The translations under genes were made by a program, and so were the position numbers. The notes under the pieces are model-generated. The model searched no databases. It was not told the origin of the DNA and worked only from the letters and a program-made list of their open reading frames with translations. From Symsagittifera roscoffensis (lineage: Eukaryota; Xenacoelomorpha; Acoela; Convolutidae), in contig NC_087062.1 in the NCBI RefSeq assembly GCF_963678635.1, positions 86,343,845 to 86,407,844 of the forward strand: a stretch of DNA of 64,000 bases, written 5' to 3'. The first letter of the stretch is position 1, and each line of letters begins with the position of its first letter. Shown one piece after another: positions 1 through 11,150 of the stretch.

Positions 1-1
1 A

Positions 2-360
2 AAAGATTACGCCCTTCGAGAACTTACTCAACTAAACTCTTTTACAGGACTTAAAGTTAATCAAAATAGCTCAGAACAACATCAAAATCAAAGCACTGAT
101 ATGTACCCCATCCAAAAACAAATAGATAAAAAGGACAAAGAACTTCCCAAACAATTATCAAAAAATTTGGACAACAAAAAAATCACTCAACAGAAAGAAA
201 AAATTGAAAACTAGAAGAAAAAATTATACCACAAGATCAAAAAGAAAAATTTCCACATAGACAGTCATCGCGACTTCGTAATTAGCCACGAAAAGACTAC
301 AAAACATTCATCCCGCAATCTAAAAAATGAATGAAAGTTGAATTTAAAAAACCACTTTAA
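2..360 (+). pseudogene. C-terminal tail of Gag-Pol, broken (copy A)
   Basis: Reading from base 2, the frame matches the tail of the complete Gag-Pol that follows the integrase core; YALRELTQL in this copy lines up with the same region there. A TAG stop at 212-214 interrupts it. The remaining similarity, up to the TAA at 358-360, continues in another register and contains further stops. The tail is Lys/Gln/Asn-rich and has no catalytic motif. The copy is dead in this region. Everything upstream of the integrase tail is outside the window. Confidence 0.75.
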
Positions 361-899
361 ATTAATTAACATTTTCACCTCTTGAAGATATTTTCATGGA
401 CCGAATAATTTCTCAAAGTTCATGCTGGAAAGCACTTGAACAACGTAGTTCAATTTCAGCCAATGAGAAATTTTCTGGGTCTCCAGCTTATTTTTGACAC
501 GACTTCTTTAGCCGACAAACAATCACCTTCAAGCGTATCTCTAACTATAACTTTGAGACCTCTAGGTCAAAAATAAGCAATCCGCTCAAATTTGACAACT
601 AAAATAAACAAAACCTCAATATTACGGCCCTCCCCTATCAACTAGAACAAAAATAAACAATATTGTCCCAGCTTAGACCTTAAAATACCCTCAAGCAAAA
701 TTATTAAATTAGCCTAAAGGACAAATTGACATGATCATTCAGCCTGAATTACAAATAACCCTCGAATACCCTCGATCGTCCAATAAATAAAAATAAAACT
801 AGGAAACCCATAGTAGCCCTCCAAATTTCCCCTCACCAAAAATTGCTTAAACCCAACGTACTTGTCAAAAAACCAATAAATAATCCGAACACACTCGAA
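361..899 (+). other. Post-pol spacer of copy A
   Basis: Noncoding. It aligns with 47336-47890 of the complete copy: for example CTCTAACTATAACTTT followed by AGGTCAAAAATAAGCAA, and later the shared CTTGTCAAAAAAC. Similarity stops near 895 at CACACTCGAA, where the deletion junction to the last ORF lies. No ORF of interest is seen. Confidence 0.7.
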
Positions 900-1013
900 T
901 TGCTTTGGCCACTTCTCCAAACTAAATACATCATTCGCTTAATAGCTAAACTAATAACATCATCAAAAATAATCCACGACGTTTTTCCCCATAGATTCTT
1001 CCCCGCCGAATAA
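900..1013 (+). pseudogene. Last 37 codons of the 3' accessory ORF (copy A)
   Basis: The codons beginning LLWPLLQTK and ending at TAA 1011-1013 match the C-terminus of the 597-aa protein of the complete copy. Hydrophobic and charged positions are kept (FPHRFFP against FPHGFFP). There is no start codon, because the deletion fused this end directly to the post-pol spacer. It is a remnant, not a gene. Confidence 0.75.
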
Positions 1014-2285
1014 AGTACGCACGAATTAAATAAATTATTCTAATACATTTGATACAAAACTAACCATTCTTAATAAATGTTTTCTCTTTTTCTTTAGTCT
1101 TCAGAGGCACGATCATTAATCATCTACAAAAAAAGAAAAACGAAACAAAAAACAGAAAACTTTTTTCTAGAATCATAAATTTGGATTAACCAATACAATA
1201 AATAAAACAATAAAATTTACCCCCAAAACACTAATAAATTGATACATGAACTTTTTTCCCATATGCAGTAAATATTCTTATAATGAAAATAAATTGATAA
1301 TTTCAACCCCCCAAACAAAGCCGTAAAATTAATAATTTCAAAGTAGTAAATTATTAAAAGTTGCCTATAAAATTAAAACAGTACTTACCTTTTCAAAGAC
1401 GCTTGTTTGTAGTTTTAAATATTCACCCGCCCACAATTCTATCCACAATCGGTCAGCTCGCCCACGAAGAATTGTTTATATTAATGAATTGAACTTTTAT
1501 CTTTCACTGATAACAACTCTAACCAGTTTTAAAACATTTCAAACTTTCCTTTAACCCGGTTGGAAAGGACTTATGTAAACATCCAAACTAACCAACGCAA
1601 GATTACTAAACACCACAAACCACAACCTAACAGCATGACTAAGAAAAGAAAACGCACAGTACCCAAGCCGGATTAAAACAAGCTTAGAACTGAATAATTT
1701 ATTCTCTTAAAAGTAACCGAACTAAGCAAGAACGCTTCTGCGATAAAAATTAATACAAGATCATAACTAAAAACAAAATTAACAAAGAATTATATGTGTA
1801 AATAATACAATGCAGTATATAGATTACATACAGCCCAAAGACGAGCAGCAAGGAATTTGACAACCCAATCACACTCCAACTACAGAATGGCAAAATACAC
1901 CCGATATGCTGCCTACAGTCACTACACTCAACGGATTTTAAAAAACGACTTGGCATCGCAGCAAAGGAAACCCATTGCAACAGAACAATGGCCATCTCGA
2001 TGTTCAAGTATACATACAGATCCAAGTCAACAGGCACTGAATCCAAAGTCCAACTACACTACACCCTCGAATGTGATTAGACCACTCCTATTCTGTAAAA
2101 TCAACCAGATCAACACTCATCACAAGCGATCAGAAATCATAACATGATCTCCCGAAACTATCGTGATAACATCTCTTCTTCCAAACCAGAAAAACAGAAA
2201 AACAACCTCCACAGAAAAACACCATCTTCCATCCTACACTGCAATACAACATTGAAAAACTAAAACTCTCTATACCCCGGATGGG
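1014..2285 (+). other. 3' noncoding region of copy A
   Basis: It corresponds to 53879-55493 of the complete copy. Shared landmarks are the TTTCTTTAG acceptor-like site near 1090, GCAGTAAAT-type motifs, the block CTTTAACCCGGTTGGAAAGG (near 1550) and GCATGACTAAGAAAAG. The donor-like GTAAGT of the complete copy is not preserved here (AAAGTACGC instead). The region ends in CCCCGGATGGG directly before the LTR. No protein-coding potential was recognised; the two overlapping ORFs near 1750-2150 look spurious. Confidence 0.65.
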
Positions 2286-2663
2286 TGGAACCAGATCTAA
2301 ACTAGTATTTATCATTGGTTATTATTATGATATTTTATCTCTATAAAATGTTAAATTTTAACCAATCATACTCCATCAAACTAACAACCCACTTATTGGT
2401 AAGTGTTGAAACTACTTGCAGTTTCAACACCAGAGCAATTTGAACTAAACTTAGAATACAGTTGTTCTCATTCTGGAATCAACTCGCATAAACCGGTGTA
2501 CACTAGATCTATTGAGACAAGGAGATATAAGAGTAAGATTAAGATTGGTATTAGACTAAAAAGTTGCACGAATCTATCCGGCCAAAAATAAGATAGCGTG
2601 ACGAGCAGACAGTGTACCTTATCTGAAATTACTCTATGAGTACAGTTACTTATACATAACTCA
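2286..2663 (+). repeat. 3' LTR of copy A (378 bp)
   Basis: It begins TGGAACC and ends ATAACTCA, the same TG...CA termini as the LTRs of the complete copy. The block from TATAAGAGTAAGATTA (2526) through CTATGAG (about 2640) is almost unchanged, while the upstream half is strongly diverged. The bases following (GAAA) would be the duplicated target if this end is intact; the partner is outside the window. Confidence 0.88.
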
Positions 2664-4899
2664 GAAATTCTGTATGATGCTTCAACTATCAGACCGAAAT
2701 CAGGAGCTTACTTTCGGTGTGGAAAAATTGGCTGTTCGACCGACTTCGGGCTGATCATATTTCGACCAGTTCGACCCGGAAATACTTTCGGTTAGTTCAT
2801 TTGAGCTCTATTCTCAGTTCAATATCAAACGAGCTGCTCTTACATTTCTAATAGTTCTAATAGAACCACTCTTCTTTAATCAGAGTTTATGGTTCTTTGA
2901 CGCTTCTATGGATGCTATTATGGCTAATAGAGCATAGTTGGACAGTAGGTCAGAGCGGTATACGATGAAATATAAGTATAGAAACAACTAGAAGTAACTG
3001 GGTAAGCCGTTTTGTTACTTTTTCTGGGTTGCCGGCTCGTAGGTTGAATGGTGACCGATCGACTAGCTTAAAGCTCGACTAGCATAAAGTTTTGAAAACT
3101 TAGTGGAAGGTTATGGACTAGAATAATGTTGAGAGCTTTATTTCTCAGAAACACAATAACAAGCTTTTCAAATTAAAAAACTTGCATTTCTGATAAATTG
3201 AAAACTTATTGTCTAAGTGAAATTGGATAAATTAAGCAACCAACGAGCAAATGAAATTTCTAAGACTTGCAAAACTTTTTGATCAGTCACACCCCGACCT
3301 GTAATGGGTTGAACCGAGCTCTGAGTGTTGCACAAATTGTAAAATGCGTAAAAATAACTGTGATTTATGTTTTTTGTGTGTATAATCAGGGATGGGGGGA
3401 GAAAATCTAGGATTATCTCGAGTGGGGGGGGGGGGTTGATTTTAAAAACTTTGTTGACATTTTTTAGGCTGACCTTCAATTTGAATGGAATCGCTCAATT
3501 TTTTGTTCCAGATAATGTGCCAATTTCCACAACTGTTTGTGGTGGTAGCGAAGCTAGTCTTTCCCACAAGCTTTTAATGGAAATTGTGCATTGTGCCAAG
3601 TTTTTTCGAAATACCCAAAAAAAAATTGAAATTCTGTCGGAAACTCCGATCAAAATAAGATTTTTCCAATAGTAGTCAATTCGCGTGTAGGTTGTTCTGA
3701 CCAATCCGATGGGCAAATAAGGCAATGTAAACAGTCGTTGAAATATTTCGCGAGTTTTTTTGGTTTTGCCGATACTCAGTTGCTAGATGAAGGTTTTTTT
3801 AAAAACGGACTGACAGTACTGGAAATGATAGGCCAAATGCTGAGCTTCGTGGAAAAAAATGCGAGCTGCTGCGGTATATCTTTTTTTTGTAATCAGTCAA
3901 AGAAAAATTGGTGAAAATAATTTTCCAGTTTTTTTCGCATTTCAATGCAAGAACACTTAACAAGGATTTGTATGATTATCTGAACTTGTTTGAAAGGATT
4001 GCAAAACCAAAGAAGGTAAGCAATCCAAAAATTGTATAAACCTGAGAAAATGGCTCTGGCGCTGTTTTGAAAGTTTCATCGGCTAAAACTGTATCGCAAC
4101 CCAAAAAAACTTCATTAAAAAATCTGGTTGCCATGACACCTGCCTCAAAATCTACGTTTTTTTGAGAAAAGATTTGCCCTACAAATTGGAAAAAAAATAA
4201 ATTTGACGCTGTTTGCGTATCCCAGGTACCTGTTTTCGGCGATGAAAGTATAAAAAATGTCGAATATTCAGAAAAATTGACACGAGGTTTTTTTTATAGT
4301 TTTCAGGAGTTTTTTTGACCACATCTTCATAAATTTCGAAAATATGTTATGAGGGCTCACTTTCGACAGCTGACAAAGATTTTCGGCGAAATTCTGCAGA
4401 TTTGGCGAAACTCTGCAGATCGTCGACCGCCAGTTGGCTGTGAATAGCTGGACAATTAGTAATTTCGTTCAAATTAATAACAAGGGTGGTTGTTGCCTGC
4501 CAAGTTTTCCACGCAAATGTAATAAAATTTAGTTTTGTTGTTTTGTGTTTTTTTTCTGTAACGATAGCCAGCAATTTCTAATTTTTGGGAAACAGGCCTT
4601 TTTGAACAAATCTGGAACAAATCTGAAAATCTTAAGTGCGGCAATGAGAAATTTCACGGTGATCAATTACAATCTATTGTGAAAACACTTTAAAATTTTG
4701 AGCAAAAAAATTGCCACTTAGGCATTTTGCCGCCAAAATAATTGTTAAATTTGCAGTTGCAGACAATTTGGCGTCAAAAGTGGAGCAATTTTCTTTTTTA
4801 TTTAGCATCAGTAACTTCCCGCTCTTGAGAAAATGCCTTTAAGCTAATCTGAAATTTTCGCGCCTTTCTTCGGCACTGTTGTACTTCAGGGTGGATTCC
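2664..4899. other. Unassigned flanking DNA
   Basis: AT-rich DNA with many homopolymer A and T runs and no ORF that looks like a protein. A run of 12 G occurs at 3424-3435, inside a purine-rich stretch beginning near 3372. The first 450 bases (2664-3120) have slightly higher GC. Nothing was identified. Confidence 0.5.
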
Positions 4900-5248
4900 C
4901 TCATACGCGAAGGACCGAATGCACGAAAGTAAAAAAAATCAGCCAATGAGATTTCAGTAATCTAAAACTTGGAAAGAAATTAAACAATTCCAGGGACTGA
5001 ATATTGATATTGGCCGAAGATGAAAACGGCAGAAAGATGCAAAATTTTCAAATTGTTACTGACCGCCGCCGAATTGGAACAAATTTATTGTTTCAAGGGT
5101 TTTGTTATGAAAGAAGCAAACAATGCTTCATTTAATTCATTTTATTTTAATGGCAATTGCTTCTTTTAAAAAAAATTAGTTTCGGCTAATTTTGTTTTCG
5201 GTCTTTCGCTCACGAGTTTTTTCGCGCATTCGGTCCTTCGCGCATGAG
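4900..5248. mobile_element. MITE with GCGCGAA-type terminal inverted repeats, copy 1
   Basis: The left end CTCATACGCGAAGGACCGAA is the inverse of the right end TTCGGTCCTTCGCGCATGAG with one mismatch, and the inversion continues inward. The interior is noncoding and about 80% alike by eye to 15767-16091. It has the length and structure of a non-autonomous DNA transposon. The superfamily is not assigned, and no convincing target duplication was found. Confidence 0.75.
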
Positions 5249-5533
5249 AATATCTTTCTTACTTCAGCACTGTTGCACGCACTCTCTTTCAACTATGGGT
5301 AGGGGGAGAGATTGTTATTTCGATTTGGATAGCGAAAATGTGACCAATCAGATTGAGTTCTAGATGCATGCTTGTTTAGATGATGAGAGGTTTTAAGCTC
5401 ACTGGAAATCAAAATGAGTTTAATTTTCGTTCCACGATCAAGTTTTTCTCAAAGCGAGAATGGAAACCAAACTACCTGTAAATTCAATTTCCTTTTTTGT
5501 CGCAATTTTAATTCAAAAATTGAAAAAAAAAAC

Positions 5534-5744
5534 ATGACTTTGATCCGACAAACTCCAGTTCCAGTAACGGTTTTGCTTTTAAGCTGGTATAATATTGGCA
5601 CAAAAAACCAAGCGAAAAAAAAATATTTTTAATTCAACTACTTGATTTAAAAACAATTTTTTTCGCGTAGTATTTTGCGCCAATATTGTACCAGCTTAAA
5701 AGCAAAACCGTTACTGGAACTGGAGTTTGTCGAAGCAAAGTCAT
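5534..5744. repeat. Long inverted repeat (arms about 70 bp)
   Basis: The left arm (about 5534-5604) contains ACTCCAGTTCCAGTAACGG. The right arm (about 5674-5744) contains the inverse CCGTTACTGGAACTGGAGT. By eye the arms match over nearly their full length with a few mismatches, separated by about 70 bp of AT-rich loop. It could extrude as a cruciform or give hairpin RNA. No transposon-type target duplication was seen. Confidence 0.8.
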
Positions 5745-6240
5745 TTTTTTCGGTTGAAATTGGTCAAAACGAATTTCAGTTGGGTCAAATTCAATCGCAA
5801 TGTTTTTCCTCGGTTAACTTCTTCAAAAGTGTACTTTGGTTTTCTTTCTTTTTCGATGAACTTACTCCTTGGTGAAACTTGAAAAAGCTGTATTCTTCGG
5901 CGGGAACTTGGTGGAATTTTGCTTCCTCGCTGAAACTTCTTTATATTAAAAAAATCCATGATAGAGTTCGTTCAAACAGTTCTTCCTCGGTCGAACACGA
6001 CCGAATTTTTTTTGCTTCAACTTCCCGAGGTCGAACTCGTTCGACGTTTTTACTTCAAGGGAACAGTGCCAAAAAACTTTCCTCGGCCGTAAATGGTCGA
6101 AACCTGTTTCTCTGTTGAAAATAGTCAAAACCAAGATGATTTGGTTGGATAATATCAAAATATATCCAGCCTGAGTCGGAATGGTCAATTTATACTGGTT
6201 CGTAGTTGAGTCGGTCGAAATATAAATTACAAGTCTTTTC
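5745..6240. repeat. Degenerate minisatellite with CCTCGGTCGAA-like motif
   Basis: Variants of TTCCTCGGT-TGAA/GGTCGAA recur every 25-60 bases (for example near 5808, 5930, 5985, 6025, 6090 and 6210), in both orientations. Short ORFs run through it in several frames because the motif lacks stops; none is a credible gene. Related motifs (TTGACCTCGG) recur at about 29950-30030. Confidence 0.5.
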
Positions 6241-7965
6241 CCGAGTAGTAATTTTTTTTTTCAACCTCGTTCAAATTTAAGAATCCAGGAAAAGATAATC
6301 ATTTTCTGCCTAATTATTCAACTTTGCGCAAATATTAGTACCAGAAGGCAATTTACGCTACGAAGCCACCATACATTAACGTACCTTGCTTGAGACTCTG
6401 GTAGCATTTTTTTTGTGTTTGTAGATGCGCAATAACTAAATATGTGACCTTCGCTTACATAAAAAAATGACGAACGTTTTTTAGAGAGTAGGAGTAAAGG
6501 GAACAATTAGATGAGATTTAAAATCGATAACTGAACAAAACTTCATAATTCAAACCACTTCATTATGCGAATTGATCAAATCTTCGTAAAACAATGTCTC
6601 TCTGAACATTTTGAGCTTTAAATTGCCGGAAAGCACTTTTAGAATTCTTATGAGCCAATTAAAGTTTTTTGAATGAAAATTTCTCAAGTTTTAATTGATT
6701 ATAACGCATGATGATTTTAATTATTATCTGCTTTTCCCCAATTTTCAACTACTCTTGAACTACTTTTTGCTTGTCATGAGCTTTTGAAAGCTGACTTAAG
6801 GTTTTATGTTGGGTTTTTGATAGCATAATTTTAACAGGGATAGCCGGTTTTGTTTTTTTTTTGTAATTGTTGTGATGAAAGAATTGATGGCACGCGAAGA
6901 AACTTAATGATTCACGAACAATCGACAACAGTTGTCTTCAAAAAAAAATAAAAATTAAGAAGAAAGCCAAAAATGCAAAAATTACCAAAGATGCACCAAA
7001 GAAGCAATACAGTTTTATTGCCAGAGAAGCGCTGAATGAAACTTTCGAATTGTTTTTCCTGGAGTAACTCTCAGTTTTTCACTATGGAAGATTTTTTTTT
7101 CATAAAAGCTCAGATTTAAAAAAAAAAACAAAAATGCTCCATGTGCAATTTTTTTTAAAAAAAAAGAAAAACGCAACAAAATACTTTGTAATAATAATTT
7201 TTTATTCTTTTATTCTGCAATCAGTATCAAACTAGAGACCACTAGATTCTCAGCGCTAAGTTGTCGATGTTTTGGAGCTGATCATGGTTAATAGGGCGCT
7301 ATGATCACAGTCTGAGTTAGTGCTAGCAAACTGGAAATTTCCTCCTAAACAGCAAAAACTGATGCTGCTGCTTAAACAAACTATATTCCACCATCTAACC
7401 ACTCACCGAAGAACACTAAAAAAATTGATGTGATATTTACAAATTCACATGGAATACTTTAATTTCAGGATGCGAGAATGAAATCTTTTAAAACCTGGAA
7501 AAATTGTGTTTTAAAATGCTCCACGTTTTTTCACAATTTTGTTCTTTGGGGTTTTTCAAAATGATTGAAAAGGAAAGAGAAAAAAGAAGTAAAAAAATGA
7601 AACCAGTAATGAAAAAAAAAAGCTCCTCAGCCAACCAGTCAGATCGACAAATTCTTCAACAAGCCAAAAAAATTGTGCAGAAAAACCTAGCAAAAATTCT
7701 GCAAAAAAGCCAAATTATTTGTCTGTTATTAAAGTAGAACGCTGCAAAAATGTGGTAAAAACACTAAAATTAATTTTTACTCGCTGTTTCCGCCTTTTTG
7801 AAAACTTCTAATATTTTTTATTTTGCCCTGATTGTGTTGACTACAATTATTTTTATCATTACCCTGCGCAAAACATACTTAAATATTGTAGGCACACTGT
7901 CATAAAATCCCAAAATAATCTGTTTGTAGCCAAGGAACTCCAATGTGGGTTAGCCACTTTCAAAA
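6241..7965. other. Unassigned AT-rich DNA
   Basis: No ORF with protein-like composition. The 77-codon frame at 7504-7737 is Lys/Gln-rich low complexity. Nothing was identified. Confidence 0.45.
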
Positions 7966-8397
7966 GTTCCCGCACTGACAAAAATGGATTTCGATCGTTT
8001 TTAGTATAAAAAAGTATGCAGATTAGATTGAAATCGATTTAATTTGTAAAAAAGTAAGGTAATCAAAACAAAAAATTCAGATCGATTTGGATCGATTTTA
8101 AATCGATTTAAATCGATTTAATTTCAACGCTAAAAAAATCGATTCCAGTCGATTTTAAATCGATTTGAATGGATTTTAAATCTGACCTAAAATGAAACTG
8201 ACCAAATCGATTTTAAATCGATTTAAATCGATTTTTTTTTCACTTCTTTTTTTTCTTCAAATTTTCGAATGAAAAAAAAATGAAAATTTTTGTTACGAGT
8301 TGTTACAAAACCAAAATTGACTAAAATGCTTGCAAAACTAACCCCTGTAAAACTAATGCTTGTAAAATTGACTAAAATGCTTGTAAAATGCCTACAA

Positions 8398-8417
8398 CCC
8401 CCCCCCCCCCCCCCCCC
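8398..8417. repeat. C20 homopolymer run
   Basis: Twenty consecutive C, followed by GGCCCCGG, inside the TIR element. The minus strand could form a G-quadruplex, and the run length is likely polymorphic or an assembly weak point. Confidence 0.9.
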
Positions 8418-8820
8418 GGCCCCGGAAGATAAAAAGACTCTCGTAACGTTATCTCGGGTTGGACTTGCTAAAGCCTTTAGACAAGCTGATCTAAAATTCG
8501 TTTTGAACTAAGTTTATGATGGTTCAAAAACACCAGATCCGAAGCGACTATTTGATGATTATACAAAGTTCTAATGGTAGTTATAAAAGTAAAAACAAAT
8601 AACGTACCAAGAACTTTTTTCACATTCTACTTTTCAATTTCTGCTTTTCAATTTTTAAAAAAGTATTTTCCTATTCCAGGGATAAAAAGGCCTTTCAAAA
8701 TTTATGAGGTCAGCCTACACGTGCAGATTGAGAGAGCAAAATCTATAATTGAGTCCAGTTTTATGTAGGAAAGCGAAATAACAATTATTTTGATCGGTAA
8801 TTTTTTTTATTTGTTTCTGG

Positions 8821-9206
8821 CCTCAGGCGCAGCTGGCTTCGTCGCTTGTGCTTGGTTGGTTCTCTGCCTGTGTTGTCTGGTGCAGCAGTTGTCTTCCTGG
8901 ACAGTCTCTTCAATCTCAGGTATGTGTGTTCTCCCATCCCCTAGTGCTAGCTTAGGTTCCTTTTTTTGCGTTGCCTGCTCAGCCCAAGTGGCTTTATGCT
9001 TAGTCTAGTGTCTAAGGTTAAGGTTGCTCGTTCTCGGCGCTTTTGAGGCTTTCAGTTTAGCTGAGGGGGTTGGCAAACTGTGCATTTGCTCGCGCACTGT
9101 TTGCCTTGTGTTGTGTTGTGTGATGTATTTTGATATATATCAAATTTTTCTATGCTGTTTAGGCCTCAGGCGCTGGTGGCTTCGTAGCTTGTGCTTGGCT
9201 AGTTCA
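8821..9206. repeat. GC-richer core with a repeated GGCCTCAGGCGC segment
   Basis: GGCCTCAGGCGCAGCTGGCTTC at about 8819 recurs as GGCCTCAGGCGCTGGTGGCTTC near 9160, each followed by GT(C/A)GCTTGTGCTTGG. The composition (TG/CTG-rich) contrasts with the AT-rich surroundings. Short ORFs (8790-9008, 9024-9233) cross it but look like low-complexity hydrophobic frames. The origin is unknown. Confidence 0.5.
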
Positions 9207-9871
9207 ATGGAAAAAAAAGCAAAACAATTTTGAGAATGGTAAATTTTTTGAACTCAAAATCTGATTTATTATGACATTTTTCTTTGTTTGTCAATTATGT
9301 TTTTGTCCAAAATTTGATTTACAATGATGATTTTCTAGATTTTCATTGCATAGTTTTGAGGTTAAACATTGATTTTTAGCGAACTTTTTCTGAATTTTAT
9401 GCATAATTTTGAGCTCAAAATCTGATTTATTTAGACAATTTTCTTGATTTCTGAAACATTTGGCACGTGTGTTTCTATTTAAACAAACAAGAACAAAGTA
9501 TTTCAGTTAGATTTCTAAATTGCAGGTTTTTTGCGTCGATTTTAGTGAGTCAGAAAACCTATCGAAATCGATTTAAATCGATTTTTTAGACACTTAAATC
9601 AAATTAAAATTTAAAATGGATTTAAATGAGATTCTGATGGATTTAAGTGAGATTCGAATGGATTTTAATGAGTCGAAAAATCCATCGAAATCGAATTAAA
9701 TTGATTTTTTAGGAACTCAAATTTAAAAAAAAATTCAAAAAGATCGATTTAAATCAATTTAAAATCCATTTAAGTGCGTAAAATGTACATGGTTAATCAA
9801 TTTGGATCGATTTAAAATAGATTTGAAATCAATTTAAATCGACCGGAAACCATTTTTGTCAGTGCGGGTTC

Positions 9872-10679
9872 TCTTGATTCTGAGTGCACGGAACATGATC
9901 GATTATAAAAGTAAAATCATAAAACTATAAACGAAAACAATAACATAAAATTATTAGATGTTATTTTACTACAGAAAGTAGCGTATTTGGTACAAGATCA
10001 ATTCATGACACCCAAAATTTATTGGTTGGGCGGCTTTACGCAAACAAAAACATTGCACGAAATGCAACATTGTGAGATTTGTCTGATCATGTTTCTGATT
10101 TTAAGTATCTACCATTCATATGTTGTTTAGGTTAGAGATTTGGACGAAATACAGGCACTAGCTAGCATAACATTTCCAAAAAGGATAGCTCGGTGTTTAA
10201 CCGTCTTATTCATAATTCAGACTACAGCAGTCTTCAGCGTTTAAAGACGATATTAAAAGTCTGCAAAAAGAGTGCCGAAACCGATTTACCCAACGCCCAA
10301 AACTATTTATGTATCGCATTAATTTTTATTCAAGAAATGTGCTTCACGGACAATTTTAGGTTCGAATGTAAGTGTGACGCCAAAAACCCCGGATCTTTTT
10401 TTGAAAATTTCGGGTATCAAAACCGTAGAGGGACTGGCCGACTTTACCCAGCAAAAAGAACCGTTCTACAAATTCTACAAAAAAAAACGTACAAAGACTG
10501 CTTCGAATTAGACTATTTTTCCTAGACTAGAGTAATTTAGGACCTCTAATGAAGTTAACCACATTCGATAACCTTTAGTGACAATCAGAACTGTTCCAGT
10601 AAAGCAATATTACTTTAATCCGGTATTCTTCACAGTTTGGCTATAATCAGAATTAGTAATTTCAAAATTAAAACTGCTT
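9872..10679. other. Unassigned AT-rich DNA
   Basis: The only longer frame (10193-10525, 110 codons, no ATG start) resembles nothing I recognise. Nothing else was seen. Confidence 0.4.
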
Positions 10680-11150
10680 TGCCCAGATATACGAGCAATC
10701 TTGTTTTTCTTCACAAAAATTTCGACTTTTTAACTATAGTCACTTTTGACGGAATTTTTTTTATCATTCAAAGATATTGTTGTCCTGAGCTTGAATTTGA
10801 TAAGATATTTCTCCTGTGAATATTTTTTGTAAAGTTATAGGGGTTTAAAAATTGCGATTTTGGCCAATGGGACAATTAATGCGCGACATCTTTTGCGCTA
10901 TTAACGCGTTAGCGGAGAGTTAATCCGTCGTAGAAATTGTTCCAAATTGGTCTAAAAAAGCTTATTTGCCATAATTGATTTGTTTCAAGGGAAAAATCTA
11001 TTACTTTATACTTTATATCACAAAAAAATCTCAAAAGTTATTACAAAAAAAAACATTTTATTTCATTACAATCAATTTATCTATGTTTTTACTGCTCGAT
11101 AGACCTCAAAAGGCAATCGGATCTAACAGGGCTTCGCTATCAGGTATTGT
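10680..11150 (+). repeat. Dispersed repeat family R1, copy a
   Basis: It shares the R1 core: TTGTCCTGAGCTTGAATTTG, GTAAAGTTATAGGGGTTTAAA, GCGCTATTAACGCGTTAGCGGAGA, GCCATAATTGATTTGTT, and a terminal TTTACTGCTCGATAGACCTCAAAAGGCA. The terminal hairpin is degraded here (ACAGGGCTTCGCTATCAGG). It is preceded by what looks like the tail of another copy (TACGAGCAATCTTG). Noncoding. Confidence 0.7.

Larger units (their letters stand above)
1..2663 (+). mobile_element. Giant Ty3/gypsy-type element, copy A: 3' part only, envelope block deleted
   Basis: The stretch aligns by eye, in order, with the 3' portions of the complete copy at 37009-55903. It holds the end of Gag-Pol (1-360), the spacer after pol (361 to about 895), then directly the last codons of the 597-aa ORF (900-1013), the 3' noncoding region and an LTR. 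About 5.9 kb found in the complete copy (roughly 47.89-53.76 kb) is missing between spacer and last ORF. The LTR is 378 bp against 410 bp and clearly diverged, so this is an older copy or another subfamily. The 5' part lies outside the window. Confidence 0.9.
7970..9867. mobile_element. TIR element with TCGATTTAAATCGA subterminal arrays (1.9 kb)
   Basis: The left terminus CCGCACTGACAAAAATGG (7970-7987) is the exact inverse of the right terminus (9850-9867). GTTC occurs immediately outside both ends (7966-7969 and 9868-9871), a plausible 4-bp target duplication. Inside each end lie arrays of the palindrome-like AAATCGATTTAAATCGATTT (about 7990-8240 and 9530-9850), as in foldback-type elements. 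The interior has a C20 run and a GC-richer core but no transposase recognisable by eye, so it is probably non-autonomous. The superfamily is unknown. A truncated relative lies at about 26150-26670. Confidence 0.78.

Noticed and set aside
3365-3440. hAT-like start (CAGGGATGGGGGG)
   Set aside because: No matching right end or 8-bp duplication found.
10193-10525. 110-codon frame as a gene
   Set aside because: No ATG, no splice signals, no recognisable family.
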